Below are positions 55,270-63,803 of a stretch of DNA of 64,000 bases, one piece after another (the first letter of the stretch is position 1; each line of letters begins with the position of its first letter). Under the pieces are notes generated by a model that was not told the origin of the DNA, did not search any database, and was given only the letters and a program-made list of their open reading frames with translations. Source of the stretch: Methanosarcina barkeri str. Wiesmoor (GTDB taxonomy: Archaea; Halobacteriota; Methanosarcinia; Methanosarcinales; Methanosarcinaceae); the NCBI RefSeq assembly GCF_000969985.1, contig NZ_CP009526.1, positions 372,001-436,000 of the forward strand. Reading direction: 5' to 3'. Both the position numbers and the translations under genes were made by a program.

Positions 55270-56208
55270 ATGTCGGGAAATATTCTTGAAATTCGTGACC
55301 TTGATGTCTTTTTTGAAACCAATGAAGGATATGTGAAAGCCGTGAACAAGGTTTCACTGAATATTAAAAAAGGAGAATGCATTGGGATTATCGGGGAAAC
55401 AGGTTCTGGCAAGTCTGTTGTAGGGCAATCTGTGCTGCGTTTGCTTGCAAACAATGCCCATGTAAGCGGGAGTATATATTTCCATGGTATGGATCTGCTG
55501 GAAATGGACATAAAGGAAATAAAAAATATAAGAGGTAAGGAAATTTCACTGATACCCCAAAATCCTGCAAAATCCCTGAATCCTGTTCTGAAAAATGGAA
55601 AACAGGTTATTGAAGTTTTTGATAACAAAAATATTACTTTTCCAGAGAAACGGGAAAAAATTATCTCAATAATGAAACAATTACTTTTCAAAAATGTTAA
55701 TCACGTATGCAATTCGTATCCACACCAGCTTTCAGGGGGCATGAAGCAAAGGCTTCTGGCTGCAATTGCTCTCTGTTCAGATCCTGAGCTGCTCATAGCT
55801 GACGAACCAACAAAAGGACTGGACCCGGATTCTGTAGATAAGGTCTGTGAATTGTTCATGCATATAAAGTCAGACCATAAAAGAACGATGCTGATAATCA
55901 CGCATGATCTTGATTTTGCTCTCAGTATATGCGACCTAATAGCTGTTATGTATTCAGGGGAGATCGTTGAGGTGAATAGGGCGAAAAAGATTATCAATTC
56001 TCCTTCACACCCATACACACAGGGACTTGTCAATGCTCTTCCACGCAATGGACTTGTACCTCTTCCAGGGCAGAGTCCAAGCAGAATATTCCTGCCGACG
56101 GGATGTTTCTTTAGCCAGCGATGTAAATTTAATTCAGCTTCATGTGTAAGTGAGCATCCTCTTCTAAGAGAATTTGAGGGAGGCGTGGTCAGATGTCACA
56201 TGTACTGA
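55270..56208 (+). CDS. Nickel/oligopeptide ABC importer ATPase (NikD/DppD-like)
   Basis: 312 aa from ATG 55270; a TTG at 55264 overlapping the permease stop is a possible earlier start. Walker A GETGSGKSVV, signature LSGGMKQRLLAAIAL, Walker B LLIADEPTKGLDP, H-loop IITHDLDFAL. The C-terminal oligopeptide-transporter domain has HPYTQGLVNALPR and the cysteine-bearing GCFFSQRCKF motif, which in relatives holds an iron-sulfur or metal site. The last 16 bp overlap the next gene. Confidence 0.92.
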   Translation: MSGNILEIRDLDVFFETNEGYVKAVNKVSLNIKKGECIGIIGETGSGKSVVGQSVLRLLANNAHVSGSIYFHGMDLLEMDIKEIKNIRGKEISLIPQNPAKSLNPVLKNGKQVIEVFDNKNITFPEKREKIISIMKQLLFKNVNHVCNSYPHQLSGGMKQRLLAAIALCSDPELLIADEPTKGLDPDSVDKVCELFMHIKSDHKRTMLIITHDLDFALSICDLIAVMYSGEIVEVNRAKKIINSPSHPYTQGLVNALPRNGLVPLPGQSPSRIFLPTGCFFSQRCKFNSASCVSEHPLLREFEGGVVRCHMY

Positions 56209-56885
56209 GTGTAAAATCTCTGTCTAAGTCATTCGATTCCAATGAAATAATCAGAGACATTAACTTCTCCATTTCAAAAGGAGAAACTCTTGGGCTGTTT
56301 GGCAAAAGCGGCTCAGGGAAGACCACAATCGGCAAGTGTATCACAGGTCTTGAAAAACCTAGTTCAGGCAATATTATATTCAAAGATAAGGATATTTCAG
56401 ACAGAAAGAATAAAAATATATCAATTTTACTCCCCAAAATACAAATGATTTTCCAGCATCCTGAAACATCACTGAACCCCAGGATGAAGGGATTTGAAAG
56501 CATAGCAGAGCCGCTGAGAATTCACTCAAATCTTACAAAAGATACACTTTCTGAAAAAATAACTGAACTCACAGAGCTTGTAGGCCTTAATATGGAGCAC
56601 CTTCAGCGTTACCCTGCCCAACTTAGCGGGGGAGAAATACAGCGCATAGTGCTTGCAAGAATACTTTCCGTTAAACCGGAATTGATCGTTGCAGACGAGC
56701 CAACTTCAATGCTGGACGTTTCGGTACAGGCCCAGATACTACGCCTTATGCAGAAGATTCAGAAGGAGGAAGGAGTTTCCTATCTGCTTGTATCACATGA
56801 CATTGAAGTTCTGCACCATGTCTGCCATAGGATAGCATATCTTGAGAATGGGACAATAGCGCGGATAGAAGAAGTGAATTTATAG
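56193..56885 (+). CDS. Nickel/oligopeptide ABC importer ATPase (NikE/DppF-like)
   Basis: 230 aa. Walker A GKSGSGKTT, Q-loop MIFQHPETSLNPRM, signature LSGGEIQRIVLARIL, Walker B LIVADEPTSMLDVS, H-loop LVSHDIEVL. It is shorter than DppF because it lacks the C-terminal oligopeptide domain, as in NikE. GAGGGAGG lies ahead of the start inside the previous gene. Last gene of the operon. Confidence 0.92.
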   Translation: MSHVLSVKSLSKSFDSNEIIRDINFSISKGETLGLFGKSGSGKTTIGKCITGLEKPSSGNIIFKDKDISDRKNKNISILLPKIQMIFQHPETSLNPRMKGFESIAEPLRIHSNLTKDTLSEKITELTELVGLNMEHLQRYPAQLSGGEIQRIVLARILSVKPELIVADEPTSMLDVSVQAQILRLMQKIQKEEGVSYLLVSHDIEVLHHVCHRIAYLENGTIARIEEVNL

Positions 56886-57258
56886 AATAATTGTATCCTT
56901 TTCAAATTCAATGGAGACTTTTCCAATTCGAAAAAAGTGCAACAATTTTATCACACAGTTATAACGTTGAATGCATCGCTTGAAGTTGTTTCTTAAACTT
57001 AGTTAAATTTTTAAATTTTCAGCAAAAACATGAAATTTACTTTTACCCATACAATTCGAAGAGGATACATATTTTTCACTAATACTAAAATATAAATTTT
57101 TTGAAAATTTAATGAGTATATATTCTAAAATATGTTTTTACAATACTTCACACAAAAAAACCATATGGTATTTTATTTTGTAGACACAATAATTTACATG
57201 TCTGAATTCCATATACAGTACAAAGGTAATTAAATATACAAAGTCAATTATTTTTCGA
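56886..57258. other. AT-rich spacer after the importer operon
   Basis: About 370 bp, strongly AT-rich, no feature recognised. Confidence 0.4.
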
Positions 57259-57447
57259 AGGTTCTGTGGGAAGTTTTCCGTTCCTGCAGCAAGCTAGCGG
57301 GATATCTGACTGAAATAAAGTCAAAAAATACGGTTAGTTTCATCCCTGAAGGAATTGTATCTCCGTCTTCAACAATTTTTCCAGCAAGTACTCCTAATCT
57401 GTAATTACCCTTGATCTGGATTTTAATCCCGAATGATTTAGCTCATG
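57259..57447 (-). pseudogene. Possible gene remnant
   Basis: Leftward reading gives KSFGIKIQIKGNYRLGVLAG, KIVEDGDTIPSGMKLTVFFD and FISVRYPASLLQERKTSHRT before a TAA. It has protein-like composition, but no start codon and a stop just upstream. Family not recognised; may be the 3' end of a lost gene. Confidence 0.35.
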
Positions 57448-57688
57448 TTAAATATCATAAGAATAATACAAATGTATAATAAAGAATTCTTTAGTAAAGG
57501 ATTCAACTGAGGATTCGACTGAAAACTCTCTGAATAAATCCGTTCGAATTAGGTTATCATTTGAAATTAGAAACTCTGCCTATCAGCATCCTGACTTAAA
57601 GGCAGCGTTTCATCCTGACCTTCTTCTTTCGGTTACGCTTATTTTTTTAAAATGGAAGAACCAATATAAAATCAGACAGTGAACCTGT

Positions 57689-58174
57689 ATGAGTGAAGAA
57701 TTGCCAAAAGTGTTAAAGGATGCAGGGCTTGACTTATTTTCCTGCATGCAGTGTGGCATATGCACAGGGAGTTGTCCTTCAGGACGGCACACCGGGCTCA
57801 ATACGCGAAGAATTCTTCGGGACGCACGCAAGAACAGAGCTACTGTTCTATCAGATGATGCCCTATGGCTCTGTACAACCTGCTACACCTGCCAGGAACG
57901 CTGCCCGCGCGATATACCAATTACTGATGCTCTCCTTGAGCTCAGGAGACTTGCAGTAAAACAAGGTTTCATGCTTCCAGAGCACAGGAAAGTATCGGAA
58001 ATGGTCATGGAATTCGGGCATTCAGTCCCTCTGGATGAAGAAACAAAGAAAAAGAGGGAAGAACTCGGGCTTGATCCCATACCTAATACCGTCCAGAAGT
58101 ATCCTGAAGCCCTTCAAGAAGTAAGGAATCTTCTTAAAGCATGCAAATTTGACGAGCTAACGGCTGAAACATAA
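57689..58174 (+). CDS. hdrC: CoB-CoM heterodisulfide reductase subunit C
   Basis: 161 aa. Two [4Fe-4S] motifs of ferredoxin type: CMQCGICTGSCP (Cys19, 22, 25, 29) and CTTCYTCQERCP (Cys62, 65, 68, 72). It passes electrons from HdrA to the catalytic HdrB. It is followed 11 bp later by hdrB. No hdrA is adjacent, as known for the soluble hdrC1B1 pair in Methanosarcina, where HdrA is encoded elsewhere. Confidence 0.93.
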   Translation: MSEELPKVLKDAGLDLFSCMQCGICTGSCPSGRHTGLNTRRILRDARKNRATVLSDDALWLCTTCYTCQERCPRDIPITDALLELRRLAVKQGFMLPEHRKVSEMVMEFGHSVPLDEETKKKREELGLDPIPNTVQKYPEALQEVRNLLKACKFDELTAET

Positions 58175-58185
58175 GGAGGCAGAAT

Positions 58186-59088
58186 ATGGAAAAACTATCG
58201 CTATTTCTTGGATGCATCATACCCAATCGTTATCCAGGTATTGAAAACGCAACTAAACTCTGCCTGCAGAAACTTGATATAGACGTATCCGACCTGCCAG
58301 GAGCTTCCTGCTGCCCTGCTCCAGGAGTTTTCAAGTCCTTTGATAAAGCAACCTGGCTTGCTCTTGCCAGCCGGAATATAGTTCTTTCTGAAAAGATGGG
58401 TAGAGATGTGCTTACAGTCTGCAATGGTTGTTACGGCTCTCTGGCAGATGCTAATTTGGAACTGAAAAAAGATCCTGAGTTGAAGGAGCGCACGAATAAT
58501 TGCCTTAAAGAAATCGGCATGGAATTCAAAGGCACTGCCGAGGTTAGGCACATAATTGAATATTTATATAAAGAATTTGGGCCTGAGAAGCTCAAGGAAC
58601 ATGTCACAACCCAGCTTGACCTTAAAGTGGCACTACACTACGGATGTCATCTTATCAAGCCTTCAAGGGATAGAAATCTTGGAGAAACGGAGGCGCCGGT
58701 TTTCTTTGACGAACTCGTTGAAGCCATAGGTGCAAAAAGCGTAGACTATACCGACAAGATGATGTGCTGTGGGGCTGGAGGGGGAGTACGTTCAGGGCAT
58801 ACTACCGAATCCCTAGAGATGCTTGAGCACAAACTTGCCTGTATTCGGCAAGCAGGAGTGGACTGTATTGTTAATGCATGTCCTTTCTGCCACCTGCAAT
58901 TTGATAGGGGGCAGATCGCAGTCAATGAAAAATTCGGAATGGATTATTCGATCCCTGTCCTTCACTATTCTCAGCTACTTGGCCTTGCTCTTGGTTTTTC
59001 TCCATATGAACTGGGAATAGAACAAAATGCAGTTCAGAATGTCGAGTTTCTTGCAAAAATCTATGAGATCAGTGCAGGTTTAAAATGA
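58186..59088 (+). CDS. hdrB: CoB-CoM heterodisulfide reductase subunit B
   Basis: 300 aa with AAGGAGG before the ATG. Two CCG domains: Cys10, then SCCPAPGVF and CNGCYGSL in the first half; HYGCH, MCCGAGGG and CPFCHLQF in the second. These ligate the non-cubane [4Fe-4S] clusters that reduce CoM-S-S-CoB. Cytoplasmic. With hdrC and a distant hdrA it forms a soluble heterodisulfide reductase distinct from the membrane HdrDE of Methanosarcina. Confidence 0.94.
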   Translation: MEKLSLFLGCIIPNRYPGIENATKLCLQKLDIDVSDLPGASCCPAPGVFKSFDKATWLALASRNIVLSEKMGRDVLTVCNGCYGSLADANLELKKDPELKERTNNCLKEIGMEFKGTAEVRHIIEYLYKEFGPEKLKEHVTTQLDLKVALHYGCHLIKPSRDRNLGETEAPVFFDELVEAIGAKSVDYTDKMMCCGAGGGVRSGHTTESLEMLEHKLACIRQAGVDCIVNACPFCHLQFDRGQIAVNEKFGMDYSIPVLHYSQLLGLALGFSPYELGIEQNAVQNVEFLAKIYEISAGLK

Positions 59089-59248
59089 AAGTCAGGAAAA
59101 AAATACTCAAGAAAAAAGTTCCAACTAAAAGGTGAAGGACGAATACAGGAAAGAAGACATTTTCATTTTTTATGCCGAAATCAAAGATTTTGTCATTTGC
59201 AGTTTTATCTTCCATGACTTTTCTTTCATAATTTTTTCTTCCATGATT

Positions 59249-59466
59249 TTATCTTTCCTCTTGCATGTACCAGAGACACTTCTGTCTCCATTTGCAGGTC
59301 CCGCAGACTTCATTAATGTCGGATGGATTAGCTAGTTGTGAATTGATTAAACTGAAGTTATCTTTCCTCTTGCATGTACCAGAGACACTTCTGTCTCCAT
59401 TTGCAGGTCCCGCAGACTTCATTAATGTCGGATGGATTAGCTAGTTGTGAATTGATTAAACTGAAG
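59249..59466. repeat. Perfect 109-bp tandem duplication at the 3' end of the DUF1284 gene
   Basis: 59249-59357 and 59358-59466 are identical as read. The unit covers the last ~36 codons of the DUF1284 gene (from FSLINSQLANPS to the stop). The gene uses the inner copy and stays intact; the outer copy is now 3' flank. Confidence 0.95.
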
Positions 59467-59807
59467 GCTTTATCTGCCTCCATGATTGTTCCTTCTTTTA
59501 TCTTTAATTTCTCGATAACAACAAGATCCATACTCTTTAACCTGCCAGAGATAGGTGATTCCTGCACAGTGCATTCCCTTTTGCCTGGACAGGACTCACA
59601 GATTACATCACATTCGGATACCAGTTCCAGAGGTCTTGAAGGAAAAGCCTTAAGATCTGAAATTACGGCCTTCAAATTTGCCACAAAAATCGGGCTGTAC
59701 CCATAACCCTGAAAACCCTGAATGCAGCAAAGGTGATGAGCTCTGATCTTCAGGCATTTAGACCCTGTTTTAGAACCCGATCCAGATGTGTTCGATTTTT
59801 TGAGCAT
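59358..59807 (-). CDS. DUF1284 cysteine-rich protein
   Basis: 149 aa. Signature CLKIRAHHLCCIQGFQGYGYS near 23-43, then CDVICESCPGKREC and a C-terminal CGTCKWRQKC. The eight-plus cysteines suggest iron-sulfur binding (family described as predicted iron-sulfur binding). Function unknown. It is 64 bp downstream of the DUF1847 gene on the same strand and convergent with hdrB. The last 36 codons are duplicated in tandem. Confidence 0.85.
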   Translation of the reverse strand: MLKKSNTSGSGSKTGSKCLKIRAHHLCCIQGFQGYGYSPIFVANLKAVISDLKAFPSRPLELVSECDVICESCPGKRECTVQESPISGRLKSMDLVVIEKLKIKEGTIMEADKAFSLINSQLANPSDINEVCGTCKWRQKCLWYMQEER

Positions 59808-59871
59808 ATTTTTCTCCAGGATGTCAACTCACAGAACCAAAGAACTAATTCTAAAAATTAACTTTGAAAAC

Positions 59872-60405
59872 TCATTTTATAACATCAATTTCTGAATCAG
59901 CTAACTGGGGTAACTCCTCAATAGGCAGCGTTATTGAAGGAGCCTCAGAGTATTTTGCAAAGAGGATTTCATAGCCTGTTTTAAGCCCCAACATGATATT
60001 AAGATTCGTAAGGTCATCGTTCAGGAGTAGTGCCTGGCCGATAGGATTACAGACTGCTTCATACTCCAGATACTTGGATTTTTTAATTCCTAGGCTGGCT
60101 TTTTCGAAGCTACATACTTTACAGCAAACTGAAAACACTTCAAAATATCTTGAAAGAATGTCATAAACCAGCCTTGCTTCTCTCTCATACTCAATGCAGA
60201 AAGCAATTCCTATTTTTGTATACCCAAGACTTTTTGCATAAATAGCTATCTCTTCAAGTTTCGTCCTTTTCATGCTATCGGATTCGAGCCAGGCAGAAAT
60301 CTGAATTGCTTTAAGATCATCGCCTGTATACTCAAGTCCATATTTAATGACTGAACAATTTTTACCTTTCACGCAGTCCTTAATCCGGCATAAAGCGCAC
60401 TGCAC
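59872..60405 (-). CDS. DUF1847 cysteine-rich metal-binding protein
   Basis: 177 aa. The N-terminal CALCRIKDC and KGKNC, then CIEYEREARLVYDIL near 90 and CCKVCSF near 114, match DUF1847. Members are predicted metal-binding proteins of anaerobes. First gene of a two-gene unit with DUF1284; the start codon follows GGAGAAAAAAATG-like sequence. No reaction is known to me. Confidence 0.85.
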   Translation of the reverse strand: MQCALCRIKDCVKGKNCSVIKYGLEYTGDDLKAIQISAWLESDSMKRTKLEEIAIYAKSLGYTKIGIAFCIEYEREARLVYDILSRYFEVFSVCCKVCSFEKASLGIKKSKYLEYEAVCNPIGQALLLNDDLTNLNIMLGLKTGYEILFAKYSEAPSITLPIEELPQLADSEIDVIK

Positions 60406-60764
60406 ATTTTTTTCTCCCGGGGTTTTTACATGGATAGGGAATTATAGTCACAAATAAGCTGTGGAGGTATATATATTTCTATGAGGGATGTCTAAATATA
60501 TGGATAGAGTTCTAGGCAATAAGAAGGTAATATGGAAAAATTATCGTAAAATTATAAAATAAGACACTCAGTTTAATGATGAAGTTCATACTCTTATCTA
60601 TAACCTGCACAGATATTTTCTGTTGTTGCCTCTTTGAGGATATCTGTATCCCGGCAGCAAGACTTTTGAAAAGGCTTGAGCGAAAAAACTGATCTTTGAG
60701 GATATCTGCCTCTAAGAAGCTAAGTTTCTCTGACTTTGTCTTTGTGCCTACAAACTCTGAACCA
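60406..60764. other. Spacer with dispersed repeat core
   Basis: About 360 bp. GAAAAGGCTTGAGCGAAAAA at 60668-60687 repeats the motif found at 9621 and 9742. The rest shows no gene. Confidence 0.5.
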
Positions 60765-61096
60765 CCTGGTGTACTGATTCCAAAGTATGTCAAAAATGAC
60801 TTTTTGACAACCACGGAAAGCACGGAAGACACGGAAATAAGTAGTAAAGGCCGTGGTTCTTCCGTGCTTTCCGTGGTAGTAATATCCAGATTGAATCATT
60901 CTGCAACTGATTGCGTTTTCCGTGGTAGTAATATCCAGATTTAATCACTCTGCAACCGATTGCATTTTCCGTGTTACAGAATTCCATATGACTTTTAAAT
61001 AATATTTGCGTCGTCATGGAAGATAAAACTGCAAATGACAAAAATAAGCTGGAATTATTTTCTTATTATGTATCTATTGAGAATCGATGCACCAGG
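60765..61096. mobile_element. CACGGAA-rich element, copy 2 (332 bp)
   Basis: Ends CCTGGTGTACTGATTCC and GAGAATCGATGCACCAGG are inverted repeats. The interior folds into a long hairpin (CACGGAAAGCACGGAAGAC against TTCTTCCGTGCTTTCCGTGG, 60822-60883). A ~59-bp internal tandem duplication beginning TTCCGTGGTAGTAATATCCA makes it longer than copy 1 at 36512-36780. Confidence 0.85.
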
Positions 61097-61273
61097 ACTT
61101 AAATATGTGAAGAGCTTCATTGCCTCTTTTAGGTATGCATACTTTTATAAGAACTTCCTCTAAACTTGTAACATACAACTGGAATTTCACTCATTTGCAC
61201 ATAATTTTATATATTTTTCTGTTGGAAAAGAGAAATTGTTATATATTTATTCCGCAATGTGCATAAGTAACCT

Positions 61274-61612
61274 ATGAAAAAATGCAGAGGAAGACCAAAG
61301 TGCCCGAGGCGTGTTGAGCAAACGCCCGACATCACATATTTCAAGCCTAGAGGAGTCCCGTTGGCTGACCTTGCGGTTGTATCCATTACAGTAGAAGAGC
61401 TTGAGGCACTGAGACTTGTAGATGTTGAAGGCCTGAAGCAGGAAGATGCAGCCGTCAGAGTAGGAATCTCAAGGAGAGCTTTTTGGGAAGATCTAAAAGC
61501 CGCGAGAATGAAAATCGCCCTTGCCCTTAGCACAGGAAAAGCAATAGAGATAAAGGGCGGTAACTATATCAGCGCTGAGAGCGCTGACATTAATGAAGAT
61601 GCTGATACGTAA
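61274..61612 (+). CDS. DUF134 (UPF0251) DNA-binding protein
   Basis: 112 aa. The N-terminus [20 protein letters not shown] followed by helix-turn-helix [20 protein letters not shown] and [20 protein letters not shown] is the DUF134 signature. No Shine-Dalgarno; a TATA-like TTATATATTTATT lies ~28 nt before the ATG, so the message is likely leaderless. The Mrp ATPase gene follows after 54 bp. Inverted TGCACA/TGTGCA sites (61195, 61259) flank the promoter and may be its operator. A regulator of metal or Fe-S genes is inferred from position. Confidence 0.87.
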   Translation: MKKCRGRPKCPRRVEQTPDITYFKPRGVPLADLAVVSITVEELEALRLVDVEGLKQEDAAVRVGISRRAFWEDLKAARMKIALALSTGKAIEIKGGNYISAESADINEDADT

Positions 61613-61666
61613 AAGAGAAATCTGAATACCGGGAAATAATACGGAAATTTTACACAGGCGATAAAA

Positions 61667-62509
61667 ATGACAGATAAGGTTCAACCACTTGAGGGCTTGT
61701 CGAAAAAGCCAGAAGAACCAAAAATAGTAGTCAACCTCAGGCGCATTAAGCGCAAGATCATGATTATGAGCGGAAAAGGAGGAGTAGGGAAAAGTACAGT
61801 TGCAGCAAATCTGGCTGCTGGGCTGGCCCTGCGAGGATACAAAGTTGGGCTTCTGGATTGTGATATTCATGGACCAACAATTCCTACGATTTTCGGTTTA
61901 GAGTCTCAAAGGCCCGATATTAATGAAGAAGGCATTCTTCCAATCTCGGTACTTCCCAACCTTTCTATGATGTCTATCGGTTTTCTGCTCGGAGACAAAG
62001 ATTCTCCTATAATCTGGAGAGGGCCTGCCAAAATGGGGGCAATCAAACAGTTCCTTGAAGACGTTGTCTGGGGAGTACTTGATTTCTTGATTATAGACTT
62101 GCCACCTGGCACAGGAGACGAACCCCTTAGTGTGGCTCAGCTCATTCCCAATTGCGACGGTTCAGTGCTTGTTACAACTCCACAGGATGTAGCCCTTATC
62201 AGTGTCCGAAAGTCAATAATCTTCTCTGAAAAACTTAACGTGCCTATCATAGGGCTTGTCGACAATATGCATGGGCTTATTTGCCCCCACTGCGGCAAGC
62301 CAATAGAAGTCTTCGGAACTGGAGGCGTGGAAAAAGCCTCAAAAGACTTCGATATTCCTATTCTTGCCAGCCTCCCTATTGAGCCAAAGGTTGCAGAAAT
62401 GGAAGATAAAGGCACTATTGTCCAGGGTCTGCTTGACCACAGTACGGAATGGCAGAATAACTTCGAAGCTGTTGTAACTGCAGTAGAAAAAACTCTGGAG
62501 GAAGAGTAA
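61667..62509 (+). CDS. Mrp/NBP35-family iron-sulfur cluster carrier ATPase
   Basis: 280 aa. The deviant Walker A is SGKGGVGKST (36-44). The family motifs LDCDIHGPTIPTIFG, RGPAKMGAIKQFLEDVVWG and DLPPGTGDEPLS are intact, and the CxxC near residue 206 is ICPHCGKP. It binds and transfers [4Fe-4S] clusters as a dimer bridged through the CxxC pair; cytoplasmic. It lies in one unit with DUF134. Confidence 0.93.
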   Translation: MTDKVQPLEGLSKKPEEPKIVVNLRRIKRKIMIMSGKGGVGKSTVAANLAAGLALRGYKVGLLDCDIHGPTIPTIFGLESQRPDINEEGILPISVLPNLSMMSIGFLLGDKDSPIIWRGPAKMGAIKQFLEDVVWGVLDFLIIDLPPGTGDEPLSVAQLIPNCDGSVLVTTPQDVALISVRKSIIFSEKLNVPIIGLVDNMHGLICPHCGKPIEVFGTGGVEKASKDFDIPILASLPIEPKVAEMEDKGTIVQGLLDHSTEWQNNFEAVVTAVEKTLEEE

Positions 62510-63057
62510 GGCGAAATAAAAAGGGGAAAGATTAACACGTTTCCCTGGTAATATATTTTTTTCTCGATTGGTTAGCCTCTCAATCTGCTAACCTTTCTTT
62601 AATAAGCTAAACAGCAAACCTGATCTTTTTTGGAGGAAACCTTCTTGCTTAAATCAACTGACTTTCCTTCAATCAATTAACTTTTTTTCAATCGGTAGAC
62701 TCGGTAATTGTAATTAGTCTTTTCAGATAGCTTTTCCCCTTTTAAGATCTCTTCTATCTTTCCTGTATATTTCATATTTTTTCTCATATTTACTTTTAAA
62801 ATTTAATCTAAATTTTTTTATATATTTTCAATAGACCAAAAGTCTCTTAAACTAGGCATATATTCTCTTCCCTTAGAGTTAATTATTTGAGATTTATCAA
62901 TAATTTTATTTCAGAATTCAAATTTTACAATCAGTAGAAAACGAAGGCTATCTTAAAATGAAGGTTATTCTTGAGAAGAGAAAATTATTATCATATAACA
63001 TAATTGCTAAATAATATGGAATATAATATAAAATAAAAAATTAACGTTGAGAACATC
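62510..63057. other. AT-rich spacer between mrp and thioredoxin-like gene
   Basis: About 550 bp; oligo-T runs just after the mrp stop (62549-62560) could act as terminators. No gene seen. Confidence 0.4.
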
Positions 63058-63675
63058 ATGAAGAAATTAGTTATATTATTGATCATGCTTGCAGCTGTAA
63101 TCTTTACTGCGGGCTGTACTGATGAGAACCAGGAAAATTCCACCGACATCCAGGCCGTTCAGGAGAGTAATGGCATTGTCGAAGCAAACGAATCTGAACA
63201 GACAAACCTTCAGGAAATCCAGGAAGAAAACGGCATTGTCGAAGCAAACGAGTCTAACACCACTGATCAGGAAACTCCGGAAGAAAGTAATGTTCTTGAA
63301 GTAACCTCTCTTGAACAGATAAATGCATCCCTTGAGCAGGGACCGGTTCTTGTGAAAATAGGATCTAAACACTGTGGGCCATGCCAGGCTATGAAGCCCA
63401 TGCTTGAAGAACTGGCAACAGAATACAGTGGGAAAGCTACTATTGCGTCTATAGATATAACCGAGAGTCCTGACCTTGAAGCTTATTTTGATATCGGATA
63501 CGTCCCTGACACCTCTTTGATCGTGGGTATTAAAGACGGGGACTATGTGTACATTCAAGAGGATGGAGCAGTCACTAAGGATAGATTCAAGGCTAGAATT
63601 CAAGGACAAATGGAAAAAGAGGTTTATGAGAATCGTATAAACCTTGCTCTTCTCCAAGAGGGGAAAAGTACATAA
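63058..63675 (+). CDS. Thioredoxin-fold lipoprotein
   Basis: 205 aa. The lipoprotein signal ends at lipobox FTAGC (Cys20). A Glu/Asn-rich linker (~21-80) contains two copies of the 8-residue GIVEANES preceded by ESN or EEN. The thioredoxin domain (~85-195) has active site HCGPC (Cys106, Cys109). It is anchored outside the membrane and would reduce disulfides with electrons delivered by the CcdA-type protein encoded next. Cytochrome c maturation or surface protein repair are the likely targets. Confidence 0.88.
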   Translation: MKKLVILLIMLAAVIFTAGCTDENQENSTDIQAVQESNGIVEANESEQTNLQEIQEENGIVEANESNTTDQETPEESNVLEVTSLEQINASLEQGPVLVKIGSKHCGPCQAMKPMLEELATEYSGKATIASIDITESPDLEAYFDIGYVPDTSLIVGIKDGDYVYIQEDGAVTKDRFKARIQGQMEKEVYENRINLALLQEGKST

Positions 63676-63803
63676 TTATAAAAATAAACTTAATAGATAC
63701 AACTAATTTCTAAATTCATTAAGTTCGAAGTTCAAACTTATGGTAAAACCCGGAGTTCCGGAAAAACTCTATCGTAAATAAACTATAAAAAGAAATTGTA
63801 ACC

